Numbered from the stretch's first letter, positions 43,319-51,540 are shown. The stretch is 64,000 nt of DNA from Kitasatospora aureofaciens (GCF_019192735.1 NZ_JAHTKP010000006.1:124001-188000); one strand, 5' to 3'. Translations and numbers: made by a program. Notes: generated by a model not told the origin, from the sequence alone.

Positions 43319-44172
43319 GCCGCTTCCTCCCCTTCGATCGTGCGGCCGGCGTGCAGCGCGGCGGCCATCCGCATGCCCTCGGACCAGGCGACCGGACCGA
43401 CCTGCGCCAGCGGCAGCGCCCGGCCGTCCGGAGCCGCCCAGCTGAGCGGGCCGGTCTCGCACGCGTCGTACTCGTAGTAGTCGCCCACCCAGAGCCGGGC
43501 CTCGACGGCGCGGCCGTCCTCGACCACCGGCAGGACGGCACTGCCGCCGCGCACCCGGTAGCCGAGCCGGGCGCAGCGCCCGGTGAGCTCGCGCAGTTCC
43601 TTGTAGCGCCCGCCGGTGTAGGTGGTGACCTCGGTACCGCCCGGCGTCTCGTCCGGCCGGTGCCAGACCTCCCGGTAGAGCTGCTGGACCCGCTGGGAGA
43701 CGCCGAGTTCGACGGCGAACTCGCGCAGCTCGTCCAGCTCCGGGAGGAGGACGGGGTGGGGTATCCGGATCTCGCCGTCGGTGAGGCGCACGGTGTCGCC
43801 GTCCAGGTCGACCAGCCCGAGCCCGCGCTCGGCGTCCGCGCCGCGCAGGAAGCCGGCGACCTCGCCGTCCGCCCCGGTGACCACGAGGTCGCGCAGGACG
43901 TTCCGCCAGGCCTCGTCGGCCCACACCGCGGTGATCACGGCCGCGGGCACGGGCAGCGAGCGCACCATCCACCGCTCGACGTCCTCCTGGCAGCGCCGCT
44001 CGTGCGCGTCCAGCCACTCGGCGAGCTGCCTCAGCTGGGTGACCACCGGGTCGTCACCCAGCTTCGACGGGACGGACTTCAGCTCGCGGCCCGCCGCATT
44101 GCGGCACACCACCTTGCCGTCCCCGTCGAGCGCGACGCGGTACCCGCCCGCCCCTGTTTCCACCCATGCCAC
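43315..44172 (-). CDS. DUF4132 domain protein
   Basis: A 285-residue protein, first gene of the five-gene operon. The central part has WRNVLRDLVV, GFLRGADAERGLGLVDLDGDTVRL, and IPHPVLLPELDELREFAVELG followed by QQLYREVW, the pattern of the DUF4132 domain (also in E. coli MolR-like proteins). The first 40 residues (WVETGAGGYRVALDGDGKVVCRN) form a separate small beta domain, perhaps WGR-like. It has no catalytic motif that I can name. Its stop overlaps the giant gene's start by four bases. The promoter for the whole operon should lie in 44173-44335. Confidence 0.82.
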   Translation of the reverse strand: MAWVETGAGGYRVALDGDGKVVCRNAAGRELKSVPSKLGDDPVVTQLRQLAEWLDAHERRCQEDVERWMVRSLPVPAAVITAVWADEAWRNVLRDLVVTGADGEVAGFLRGADAERGLGLVDLDGDTVRLTDGEIRIPHPVLLPELDELREFAVELGVSQRVQQLYREVWHRPDETPGGTEVTTYTGGRYKELRELTGRCARLGYRVRGGSAVLPVVEDGRAVEARLWVGDYYEYDACETGPLSWAAPDGRALPLAQVGPVAWSEGMRMAAALHAGRTIEGEEAA

Positions 44173-44335
44173 GGCTGTTCTCCTCCCACCTGCCGGTCAG
44201 CGATGGGAGGAACGTAGCGAGGCCCACTGACAAGCCGACACCCAGGGGCCCCGCTCCGCGACCTGCGGAAACCAAACCGCTCGAACGAGTGAACGATGCC
44301 GGGGTCGAGGGCTGCGAGAGATCTCGGCGGCGGGG

Positions 44336-45448
44336 CTACCTCTGGACCGCGAGGCGGAGGATGCGGTCGTCGCCGGGATGGGGGTCGCCGCGGCCGTCGG
44401 TGTTGCCGGTGGCGAGCAGGAGGGTGCCGTCGCGGTCGGTGACGACGGTGCGCAGGCGGCCGTAGGTGCCGGTCAGGAAGTCCTGCGGGGCGGCGGCGAG
44501 GTGGTCGCCCGAGATCGGGATGCGCCACAGGCGGGTGCCACGCAGAGCGGCCATCCAGAGGGCGCCGTCGGCGTAGGCGAGGCCGCTCGGGGAGGCCTCG
44601 GCGGGGCGCCACTCGGCCACCGGGTCGATGTACTCGGGGCGGTTGCCGATGCCCTCGACGACGGCCCAGCCGTAGTTGCCGCCCGGGCGGATCAGGTTGA
44701 GCTCGTCCCAGGTGTCCGCGCCGAACTCGGAGGCCCAGAGCCGCCCTTCGCCGTCCCAGGCGATGCCCTCGACGTTCCGGTGGCCGTACGACCAGACCGC
44801 CGAGCCGGGGAACGGGTTGCCGGGCGCCGGGGCGCCGTCCGGGGTCAGCCGGAGGATCTTGCCGCCGAGCGAGCCCTTGTCCTGGGAGAGCGCCGAGTTG
44901 CTGCTGTCGCCGGTGGTGGCGTACAGGAGTCCGTCCGGGCCGAAGGCGATCCGGCCCCCGTTGTGGCGCGGACCGCGCGGGATGCCCGCCAGGAGCACGG
45001 CGGGGTCACCGAGTTGGGCGGATGCGGGCAGGGTGGGGTCGTAGCCGAAGCGGACGATCCGGTTGTCGGCGTCCGTGCTGAGGTAGGCGTACACCAGCCG
45101 GTCGGTGGCGAACGCCGGGGACAGCGCGATGCCGAGCAGCCCGCCCTCGCCCCCGGCGGTCACGCCCGGCACGGTGCCCGCCACGGTCTTCCGGCCGCCG
45201 GTCGCCGCGACCCGGACGATCCTGGCGGTGTCCCGCTCCGAGACCAGCAGGTCGCCGTCGGGCAGCACGGCCACGCCCCAGGGCACGCCCAGCCCGTCCG
45301 CCACGGTGGCCCGGACGACCGGGGCGCCCGCGGGGGCGGTGGTCGCGGCAGGGGTGGTCGCACCGCCTGCGGGTGCGGGCGAGGAGGAGCAGGCGGCGGC
45401 CGGGCCGAGCAGCAGGACGAGCAGGGCGGCGGCGAGGCGACGGTGCAC
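44336..45448 (-). CDS. PQQ-dependent sugar dehydrogenase-like lipoprotein
   Basis: A 370-residue lipoprotein. The signal peptide ends at a lipobox GPAAAC near residue 20, followed by an Ala/Thr/Pro-rich linker. The rest is a six-bladed propeller of the glucose/sorbosone dehydrogenase family, with VPWGVAVLPDGDLLVSERD, GGEGGLLGIALSP, RHNGGRIAFGPDGLLYATTGD, YGHRNVEGIAWD and LNLIRPGGNYGWAVVEG. Members use PQQ and calcium to oxidise sugars or aldoses outside the membrane, though many actinobacterial copies lack proof of activity. It is transcribed toward the MoxR operon on the same strand, with 163 bp between, and is a separate unit. Confidence 0.85.
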   Translation of the reverse strand: MHRRLAAALLVLLLGPAAACSSSPAPAGGATTPAATTAPAGAPVVRATVADGLGVPWGVAVLPDGDLLVSERDTARIVRVAATGGRKTVAGTVPGVTAGGEGGLLGIALSPAFATDRLVYAYLSTDADNRIVRFGYDPTLPASAQLGDPAVLLAGIPRGPRHNGGRIAFGPDGLLYATTGDSSNSALSQDKGSLGGKILRLTPDGAPAPGNPFPGSAVWSYGHRNVEGIAWDGEGRLWASEFGADTWDELNLIRPGGNYGWAVVEGIGNRPEYIDPVAEWRPAEASPSGLAYADGALWMAALRGTRLWRIPISGDHLAAAPQDFLTGTYGRLRTVVTDRDGTLLLATGNTDGRGDPHPGDDRILRLAVQR

Positions 45449-45546
45449 CGGGGGCCCTTCCGTGGACGTGACGGGCCTTCAGCTCAGCACATCGGCGCGA
45501 AGCGTCCCCGACGACCCGCCGCCCGCCGACGGCCTCGCGCGTTCGC

Positions 45547-46395
45547 TCAGGATTCGGGTGTGCGGTCCTGAGGTTCCAGGCCGGTGCGGGTGAGCCACGT
45601 GGCCGGGGTGGTGAGTTCGCGGCGGGTCGGGATGAGGGTGTGGTCGGTCCAGATGCGGTTCACCGTGGCCGTCCCGCTCGACTCGACGAGGTAGCGGACG
45701 AACGTCTCCGCCCGGTCGTGGGTGTCGAGTTCCGCCCGTACGCCGGGCAGGCGTGCGAGCAGTCGGCCGGCCAGGCCCGTCAGCCGCTCCCCCGCCGCGT
45801 CCCTGCCCAGCACGCGGCCCGTCGTCCAGCGGGCGTGGCCTTCCCACAGGGCGCCGAGGACGGGGTCGTCCTCCCGGGTTCCGCCACCGGCGCGGTGGAC
45901 GAGCAGCGCCGCGACCGCGTCGACGCCGGGCATGGGGCCGCCTGCGCGGATCTGGGCCTGGTGGGTCAGCATGTGCGCCAGCGCGGCGCGCAGCGAGCCG
46001 GTGGGCAGCTGCGCCGGGGCCAGCAGCACGACGCTGCGGCCGTCGCCGTACTGGATCATCCGGGCGGAAGGTACGCACGAGATCCTGCGGTTGGTGCCCG
46101 CCGACACGGCGGCGCCAGTGCGCAGCGCGGCCTCGGCCTTCTGCCGCCGGACCGGGTCCGCGATGGCCGCCAGGGCGTCGCCCGCGAGGACGGCCTCGCG
46201 GACGCGGCGCACGTAGGCCTCGTGCTGGAGCGCGAAGTCGTCGGGGTTCACCAGCCGCAGATGCACCTCGGGGCCGAGGTCGAGGCCGGTGATGTCCTGG
46301 ACGGGCCCGGCGAGTTCCGGGACCAGGCCGCGGGCCTCGTCCGCCATGGCGTCCCAACGCCCGCCCGCCTGCTGTTCGACGACGATCTCGATCAT
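45547..46395 (-). CDS. metalloprotease-like protein with degenerate HExxH
   Basis: A 282-residue soluble protein. The central helix contains LAHMLTHQAQIR, which sits where an HELAH zinc motif would be expected in small zinc-dependent metalloproteases of actinobacteria; the catalytic glutamate is replaced (H-M-L-T-H), so it is probably inactive or only binds metal. Other parts (VHLRLVNPDDFALQHEAYVRRV, LWEGHARWTTGRVL) resemble the helical scaffold of that family; the EGHA histidine could be the third ligand. The assignment rests on pattern only. It is divergent from a broken gene starting at 46464. Function is unknown. Confidence 0.6.
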   Translation of the reverse strand: MIEIVVEQQAGGRWDAMADEARGLVPELAGPVQDITGLDLGPEVHLRLVNPDDFALQHEAYVRRVREAVLAGDALAAIADPVRRQKAEAALRTGAAVSAGTNRRISCVPSARMIQYGDGRSVVLLAPAQLPTGSLRAALAHMLTHQAQIRAGGPMPGVDAVAALLVHRAGGGTREDDPVLGALWEGHARWTTGRVLGRDAAGERLTGLAGRLLARLPGVRAELDTHDRAETFVRYLVESSGTATVNRIWTDHTLIPTRRELTTPATWLTRTGLEPQDRTPES

Positions 46396-46463
46396 GAGGC
46401 CGAACTGTACGTGGCCGGGAAAACTCTGCGCACGCGGTCCGCGCGACCGGCCAGAATCCTCAC

Positions 46464-46592
46464 ATGGGAACGGACATCCACGGTTTCGTCGAGTACCGCG
46501 GCACCCACGGCCTCCCCGAGGACGAGGACACCGTGTGGGACGTGGCGATCGACCTCGACGCGCTGTACGCGGGGTGGAGCTACGACGATGAG
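46464..46592 (+). pseudogene. 5' fragment of a hypothetical protein gene
   Basis: The first 42 or so codons look genuine (MGTDIHGFVEYR, then WDVAIDLDALYAGWSYDD), as in small actinobacterial proteins that open with MGTDIHG. After this the frame turns into antisense of a TPR-gene fragment and loses any family character, so the gene is cut at about 46590. The ATG follows a CAGAATCCTCAC stretch that may be a -10 box, suggesting a formerly leaderless gene. Confidence 0.65.
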
Positions 46593-46835
46593 GTGCCGGG
46601 CCAGGATGCTGCTGTCAGCGGGGGCGTGCTGTTCGAGAACTGCCACGGCCTCTGCAGTGCGTCCCGCATCGGTCAGGAACTCGGCACTGGACCTGGCTGC
46701 ATACCAGGTGCCGCCCTCGGCGTGCGCTCGCGCCTGCTCGATTGCTTCCTCGCGCAGGCCGCACGCGACCATCAGCGGGAGCCGCATCCTTTCAAGGTGC
46801 GAGCCGGCTTGGCCTTCGGCAACCTGGAATCGCAA
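46587..46835 (-). pseudogene. fragment of a TPR-type protein gene
   Basis: On the minus strand the frame encodes LERMRLPLMVACG, REEAIEQARAHAEGGTWYAA and AGRTAEAVAVLEQHAPADSSILA, a run of tetratricopeptide-like helices common in streptomycete proteins. The homology breaks off at about 46587, exactly where the opposite-strand fragment ends, and has no upstream start or domain. It is a relic brought next to the other fragment by rearrangement. Confidence 0.6.
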
Positions 46836-46923
46836 GCACTTGTCGATAAAGAGTCAGCCAGCGGTGACCGCGTGGACACGCGCGGTCACCGAACGCGGCC
46901 GGGCCGACCCGTTGGAGGCCACG

Positions 46924-47248
46924 ATGGAGAGTGCGGAGCACGTCTGGATCGGCAACCAGATCACCCTGAACCTCGGTGCGGGCAGGGTGTCAGCCCAGAA
47001 ACTGGGCCTGCGGGTCAGTCCGAGCGCGCCCTGGGACACCATGACCTATGGCCAGGGCATCGCTCTGGGTGGTGACTTCTACGGCGTGGTGGGGGCACCG
47101 ATCAGCACCGCCGGCGATCCGGAGGCGGCCTTCCGGAGGGCATAGCGCAGTCTCGCTATCTGCTTCTGGCACAGGAGAACTGGGACCACTTCGCCGACTA
47201 CGCGGTGCGGGCCTACCGCGCAGGACAACGCGGAGCCCTGGGCCACTG
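46924..47248 (+). pseudogene. frameshifted hypothetical protein
   Basis: From the ATG at 46924 the frame reads ESAEHVWIGNQITLNLG, LGLRVSPSAPWDTMTYGQ and ALGGDFYGVVG, then stops at 47145. In another frame from about 47136, QSRYLLLAQENWDHFADYAVRAYRAGQ continues as the apparent remainder and stops at 47248. Joined, these look like one protein of about 107 residues interrupted by a frameshift near 47136. The wording GQ.IALGGDFYG and ENWDHFA..A..AY..G recurs in proteins of unknown role. Start codons further upstream (GTG at 46868) are possible. Confidence 0.6.
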
Positions 47249-47259
47249 AGAACCCCTCG

Positions 47260-47868
47260 GTGATGTTCCATATGTTCAACTCGGCGGTGTGGCGGCGCGG
47301 CAAGCTCTTCGACTACACCTACCGCATTTGGACCAGCGACTGGACGGCTGTGGGCACCCTCAGCGAACTGTCGGGCGGCGGCAGCATATTCCCCTTCGAG
47401 CACGTCAAGTGCTACGACCTGGAGAGCGGCAAGTTTCTGGGCTGGCTCGGCTGTACGCCCTATGGCGATCCCTTCGGCCGAAACTACACCTGGATCATTC
47501 CGGAGGAGAAGGACGCCCACGGCGTCCGCTGGAGCTTCACGGGCGACGACCTCTATCTACGCAAGGACACCCGGCCGGGCGACCGCTATCTCGGCTTGAG
47601 CGACCAAAGCCGCGCGGGTTGGGGGCTCCCGGGCGGCTGGCGCAATCCGGTCCTCTACAACGACGACGGCACCGTCTCGCTCAGGGACGAGCCGCAGCGC
47701 AAGCTCTACGTCAACGTGATGGATAACGCGAAGAACTACCTCGCCTGGACGGACGGGACGGCCAACCGCTATATAGTCCGGCTGGACCTGCCCTTCCCCG
47801 AACCGACATCCAAGCGTCCGGAGGCAACGGCCGAGGAACTGGGGATGACCGAGGAGACCCAGCAGTAG
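47260..47868 (+). CDS. hypothetical protein
   Basis: A 202-residue protein starting GTG at 47260 or ATG at 47263. It is rich in aromatic residues (WRRGKLFDYTYRIWTSDW, GRNYTWIIPEEKDAHG, NYLAWTDGTANRYIV), which suggests a beta-rich fold. There is no signal peptide, membrane helix or motif I recognise. It continues in the same frame as the first half of the disrupted gene just upstream, so the two may once have been one longer protein. Base composition here is less GC-rich than the flanks, in keeping with acquired DNA. Confidence 0.6.
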   Translation: MMFHMFNSAVWRRGKLFDYTYRIWTSDWTAVGTLSELSGGGSIFPFEHVKCYDLESGKFLGWLGCTPYGDPFGRNYTWIIPEEKDAHGVRWSFTGDDLYLRKDTRPGDRYLGLSDQSRAGWGLPGGWRNPVLYNDDGTVSLRDEPQRKLYVNVMDNAKNYLAWTDGTANRYIVRLDLPFPEPTSKRPEATAEELGMTEETQQ

Positions 47869-47884
47869 CTGGAGACCACCGGTC

Positions 47885-48224
47885 GGCCTGGCCGCGCCGG
47901 CGGGGCCCGCTTCGAGCGCCGCTCGGACCCCTGGGTTCCGGCCGCGGCGCCGAGGGCGACGAATGGCAGGTCGGCGACCGGCTGTTCCGGGTGGAACGCA
48001 TGACCCGGCGCGACGCCGTGCCGCCGGACGGGCCGTGGGCGCCCGTGTGGACAGTGATGCGGACCCTGGCCGGGCTGCACGGCGCCCAGAACGTCCGGCT
48101 GACGGCGTGGTTCGACTCGTGAGCCGCCGAACGGGGCTCGTGCTTCCGCGCGGCTCCCGCCGAACTCGGCGATTGGCCCGCCCGCCACGCGCTGCCTGCG
48201 CTCATCCTCTGCCCGAGCCAGTGA
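47885..48224 (+). pseudogene. degenerate hypothetical protein gene
   Basis: The frames join to a protein-like sequence. ARFERRSDPWVP in one frame passes into DEWQVGDRLFRVERMTRRD and WTVMRTLAGLHGAQNVRLTAWFDS in another. After an in-frame TGA at 48120 it resumes as AERGSCFRAAPAELGDWPARHALPALILC. One frameshift near 47940 and one internal stop therefore inactivate it. The EW.VGDR.FRV pattern recalls small actinobacterial DUF families; I cannot name one with certainty. Confidence 0.5.
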
Positions 48225-48258
48225 AGCACCCGGCCGGCGGCCGCCGAAGTGTTCGTGG

Positions 48259-48810
48259 TCAGTCCTTGTAGGGGACGAGCCTCGACAGATCCAGCTCGAA
48301 GCCGAACGGATCGGGGATACGGATCGTCTCGCCGAATTCCCGCTCTGTCTTCGTGTGGTACCGGTCGCGGTTCGGCTCCGAGAACAGCGTCACCGTCTTC
48401 TGCCGCGGATCCACGATCAGGTAGAGGGGGAAGCCCATGCGCGGGTAGTCGCGGACCTTCCCGGTCCAGTCGTTCTCAGGATTGGACGGCGAGACAATCT
48501 CCACCGCGATCAGGGCCAACTCGGCGGGGATGCCGTGATCGGCCAGGTCGATGACGTTCTCGGGCACGTAGGTGAGGTCGGGGTTCCGGACGGAACCGAC
48601 CTCGGGCGAGGAGAGATCACTGTTCCCGGTCGGGAAGTACCCGGGAGGACAGTGCGCCTCGAACTGGCGCTGGACGAGCGCAAGGTTCAGTTGGTGGATC
48701 GAGGACGGCGACGCCTGCATGACGATGATGTCGCCGGACAACTCGACTTTGTAGCCATCCGGGAGGCTGCGCCGGGCCTCTTCGAGAAGGCGGAAGTGCT
48801 CAGGATTCAT
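48259..48810 (-). CDS. Uma2-family (DUF820) putative nuclease
   Basis: A 183-residue protein with the PD-(D/E)xK layout of the Uma2 family. It has KVELSGDIIVMQASPSSIHQ at residues 21-40, NPDLTYVPE near residue 78 for the first acid, and ALIAVEIVSPSNPENDWTGKVRDY with the E...K pair near residues 103-120. YLIVDPRQKTVTLFSEP ends the core. These proteins are abundant in streptomycetes and cyanobacteria; a nuclease role is predicted but unproven. All key positions are present. It stands alone beside a cluster of broken genes. Confidence 0.88.
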   Translation of the reverse strand: MNPEHFRLLEEARRSLPDGYKVELSGDIIVMQASPSSIHQLNLALVQRQFEAHCPPGYFPTGNSDLSSPEVGSVRNPDLTYVPENVIDLADHGIPAELALIAVEIVSPSNPENDWTGKVRDYPRMGFPLYLIVDPRQKTVTLFSEPNRDRYHTKTEREFGETIRIPDPFGFELDLSRLVPYKD

Positions 48811-48962
48811 GAGGTCTCCTCCAGTGCTTCAGCCACCGTACGGCAGTCGGCGCGGAATTCAGGCCCGTACTTCGCAGGTCACGGGTCGCACCGGGGCGGC
48901 GTCGGCAGCCGAAGGCGAAAACCGCATGCCGCCGCCCCGCCCAACCGCCTACCGTGGCAGGC

Positions 48963-49370
48963 ATGTGTACGCGATCCCGGACCTCCCGGCGGCATTACGT
49001 CTGCGTGCCCTGCCGAGTGTCGGTGAAGCGGCGCGGGGCGCCGGGGCGCGACCTGTGCTCGCGGTGCGGCGGGGAGTTGGTCGACGCCGGCCAGGACCTC
49101 GCGGTGCCACCGAAGCGGGACGACGCCGGCTGGCGGGCGCTCACCGCGCTGCTCCGCGCGGGCGTGACGTTCCACTCCGGCTGCTGCGACGGCCCGGGCT
49201 GGCGCCCCCGTACGCCGCGCGAGGTGCGCGAGCGCCTGGCGGCGTCACACGGGACGGGGCTGCCGGTGTCCGAGGCGCTGACCACTCGGGACGTCGACGA
49301 GCTCGACGCGCGACGCCGGGCACGGCGTCAAGTCCCGCGCAGAGGCCGCGCCGCCGGAACGAACGCCTGA
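48963..49370 (+). CDS. small zinc-ribbon protein
   Basis: A 135-residue basic protein. The N-terminal half carries CVPC (C14, C17) and CSRC (C32, C35), a four-cysteine zinc ribbon, followed by CGGELVDAGQDLAVPPKRDD. The rest is helical (WRALTALLRAGVTFHSGCCDG, REVRERLAASHG) with an Arg-rich tail. The ATG at 48963 is preferred over a GTG at 48954 by codon context. Such ribbons often bind nucleic acid or proteins; no specific function can be given. It is convergent with the CapA-like gene. Confidence 0.7.
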   Translation: MCTRSRTSRRHYVCVPCRVSVKRRGAPGRDLCSRCGGELVDAGQDLAVPPKRDDAGWRALTALLRAGVTFHSGCCDGPGWRPRTPREVRERLAASHGTGLPVSEALTTRDVDELDARRRARRQVPRRGRAAGTNA

Positions 49371-49385
49371 CCCACCTTGAAGGGC

Positions 49386-50534
49386 TCAGCGCCCGCCCCC
49401 GGGCGCCGGCGCGAGCCCCGCGCACCCGCGCAGCCCGTCCCGCCGCTTGAGCGCGGCCTCCGCCGCGGCGCCCGTGACCGGCATCGGGACGCCCCGGTCG
49501 TCGACGGTCGCCGGGGTGAACGCCTCCCCCGTCACCTTGCCCTCGCGGGTCAGCGTCAGCGTCGTGACGCCGGTCTCGTTCGAGAACGGGTAGTTGGAGG
49601 TGCCGTACCAGAGGAAGTTGCCGAAGCCGTACCCGACGTACGTGCTGCCGAGCATGCCGGAACCGACCATCGTGTGCGCGTGCGTACCGACCACCGCGGT
49701 CGCTCCGGCGGCCGCGAGCTTCTTCGCGATGGTGGTCTGGGCGGCGGTCGGGCAGGCCTTCCCCTCCTCCCCCCAGTGCAGGTAGACGAGCACGACGGGC
49801 GCCTGCCGCTTCGCCGCGTCGACGGCCGCGAGCAGCGCCGGGACATCGAGCGCCGAGGCGATGCCCGGCTTGTCGGCGCCGGCGCGCCACTTTTGGTTGG
49901 TGAGGTCCTCGATCTGGCTCGCCGCGACCACGGCGACCTTCACGCCCCGCACGGTGGTGACGTAGGGGGCGTACGCGTCCTTGGCGGTGCGGCCGACGCC
50001 GAGCACCGGGATCGGGGCGGAGTCCTTGGCGGCGAGGGTGTCGGTGAGGCCGTCGGCGCCGAAGTCGACGGCGTGGTTGTTGGCCATGGAGACGACGTCG
50101 ACGCCGGAGTCCTTGAGCGCGCCGAGGGCCTTGGGCGTGGTGCGGAAGGTGTACAGCTTGGGCTCGGGGGCGCCGCGGCCGGTGATCGCGGTTTCGAGGT
50201 TGAGCACGGAGAGGTCGGCCTCGGCGAGGGTCCGGGAGATCGGGCCGAGCGCCTGCTCGGGCGGCTGGACGGCGAGGCGGGCCTCGGTGCGGCCCTCGAA
50301 GTGGACGTCCCCGGCGAACGCCACCGTGATGCTGCCGTCGGGCCGGGGCGCGGTCGGCTTGGGGGTGGGACTACCAGTGGGGGCGGCGGGCGCCGTCGCC
50401 GTCGCGGGCGCAGCGGGCGACGACGCCGGCGCGGCGTTGGTGGCCGCGGCCCCGGGGGCAGGCCCGTCAGGCCCGCAGGCGGCGACGCCCGTCAGCCCGA
50501 GCAGCAGTGCGACGGCAGCGGCGACGCGGCGCAT
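49386..50534 (-). CDS. CapA-family lipoprotein (metallophosphatase-like fold)
   Basis: A 382-residue lipoprotein. The signal peptide ends in a lipobox GVAAC near residue 20, then an Ala/Pro/Thr-rich linker to about residue 65. The catalytic-like domain has AFAGDVHFEGR, VLNLETAITGRG, SMANNHAVDFGADGL, VVYLHWGEEG-like LVYLHWGEE, and GTHAHTMVG, the metal-binding order of PGA_cap/CapA proteins. Relatives take part in poly-gamma-glutamate capsule export or cell-wall work, but no pgs partner genes are here. I start at the ATG ending at 50534, which yields a clean signal sequence; nine extra upstream codons are possible. Confidence 0.87.
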   Translation of the reverse strand: MRRVAAAVALLLGLTGVAACGPDGPAPGAAATNAAPASSPAAPATATAPAAPTGSPTPKPTAPRPDGSITVAFAGDVHFEGRTEARLAVQPPEQALGPISRTLAEADLSVLNLETAITGRGAPEPKLYTFRTTPKALGALKDSGVDVVSMANNHAVDFGADGLTDTLAAKDSAPIPVLGVGRTAKDAYAPYVTTVRGVKVAVVAASQIEDLTNQKWRAGADKPGIASALDVPALLAAVDAAKRQAPVVLVYLHWGEEGKACPTAAQTTIAKKLAAAGATAVVGTHAHTMVGSGMLGSTYVGYGFGNFLWYGTSNYPFSNETGVTTLTLTREGKVTGEAFTPATVDDRGVPMPVTGAAAEAALKRRDGLRGCAGLAPAPGGGR

Positions 50535-50665
50535 GAGTGATTCCCCCCGGAGTCGATGCAAGAGCGGTCAGACTACGTCACTCTCCCGCCCGATTTCCGG
50601 ATCAGTACAGGCACGGTTCGGACAAGATCGAATTCCTGGCGGAAGCGGAAGCAGACTTGTAAGAG

Positions 50666-50681
50666 GGCGCTCACGAGCGCC
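50666..50681. promoter_or_regulatory. short hairpin before the universal stress gene
   Basis: GGCGCTC (50666-50672) and GAGCGCC (50675-50681) form a 7-bp stem with a two-base loop about 25 bp before the start codon of the stress gene. It may affect mRNA stability or mark a regulator site. The region before it (50570-50650) is less GC-rich and likely holds the promoter. Confidence 0.35.
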
Positions 50682-50705
50682 GAAGCACCCGGAAGGTGGT
50701 ACGTC

Positions 50706-51443
50706 ATGGGCAGCAACCAGCCGGCCACCGGCCGCCCGCGCCGGATCGTGGTCGGGATCGACGGCTCACCACCCTCGAAGGCGGCCCTGCGCTGGGCGGT
50801 CGGGCAGGCGGTGCTCACCGGGGCGACGGTGCACGCGGTGGCGGCCTGGGAGTACCCCTCCCTCTACGGCTGGTTCGCGCCGATGGTGGACGACGGCTTC
50901 GAGCAGACCGCCCGCCGCACCCTCACCGCCGAGGTGGACGAGGTGGTCGGCCGGGAACGGCCGGTGGAGGTCCGGGAGAGCCTGGTGCTCGGGCACGCCG
51001 CCGAGGTGCTGCTGGAGGCGGCGGAGGACGCGGACCTGCTGGTCCTGGGCAGCCGCGGGCGCGGCACCTTCGCCCGGACGCTGCTGGGCTCGGTGAGCAC
51101 CCGCTGCGCGGTGCACGGGGTCTGCCCGGTGGTGATCGTCCGCGCGGACGGGACGGCCTCGGCGCCGCCACGCCCGGCGGACACCTCCGAGGACACCGTC
51201 CGCACAAAGGACTGGCAGCTCAGCCTGCACGTGGTCGAGGACGGCGACACCACCCGGGTGCACGCCGTGCTGGACGCGGACGGCGACGTCCTGCACAGCG
51301 ACGCGCTCGCCCGCCGCAACCCGCGCGACACCCCGGCGGCGGCCGTCGGCGACGAGTTCGCGGTCGGCCGGGCACTGGTCGACCTCGGGCACCAGCTGCT
51401 GCGCGCGGGCGTCCACAGCGCGACCGGCCCCACCGAGGAGTGA
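50706..51443 (+). CDS. universal stress protein fused to a DUF1876 domain
   Basis: A 245-residue protein. An N-terminal UspA domain (about residues 10-150) has RIVVGIDGSPPSKAALRWA and the ATP-binding-type motif LGSRGRGTFARTLLGSVS. The C-terminal 75 residues (KDWQLSLHVVEDGDTTRVHAVL, FAVGRALVDLGHQLLRAG) are a DUF1876 domain, usually a separate small protein in actinobacteria. The fusion joins a stress sensor to a small fold of unknown role. The ATG at 50706 follows GGAAGGTGG. Expression is probably tied to stress or dormancy, as known for other Usp proteins. Confidence 0.85.
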   Translation: MGSNQPATGRPRRIVVGIDGSPPSKAALRWAVGQAVLTGATVHAVAAWEYPSLYGWFAPMVDDGFEQTARRTLTAEVDEVVGRERPVEVRESLVLGHAAEVLLEAAEDADLLVLGSRGRGTFARTLLGSVSTRCAVHGVCPVVIVRADGTASAPPRPADTSEDTVRTKDWQLSLHVVEDGDTTRVHAVLDADGDVLHSDALARRNPRDTPAAAVGDEFAVGRALVDLGHQLLRAGVHSATGPTEE

Positions 51444-51540
51444 GTGCGACGCCGACGCGGTACCCGCGCTGAGGCGCGGTACGCCATGCTGAACGGCGAC
51501 ACCCCTGCCCTGGAGACTCCCCGGGAGCCGCACCTCAGCC

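Noticed and set aside
38246..43477. Plus-strand open frame of 1,743 codons opposite the giant gene
   Set aside because: Gly/Gln/Val/Glu-rich antisense shadow without family resemblance; the minus-strand frame has normal composition and coupled starts.
38142..43541. Minus-strand open frame of over 2,000 codons merged with the MoxR gene
   Set aside because: Upstream of the MoxR start it is the shifted frame of the giant gene, with Arg/Pro/Ala-only composition and no protein character.
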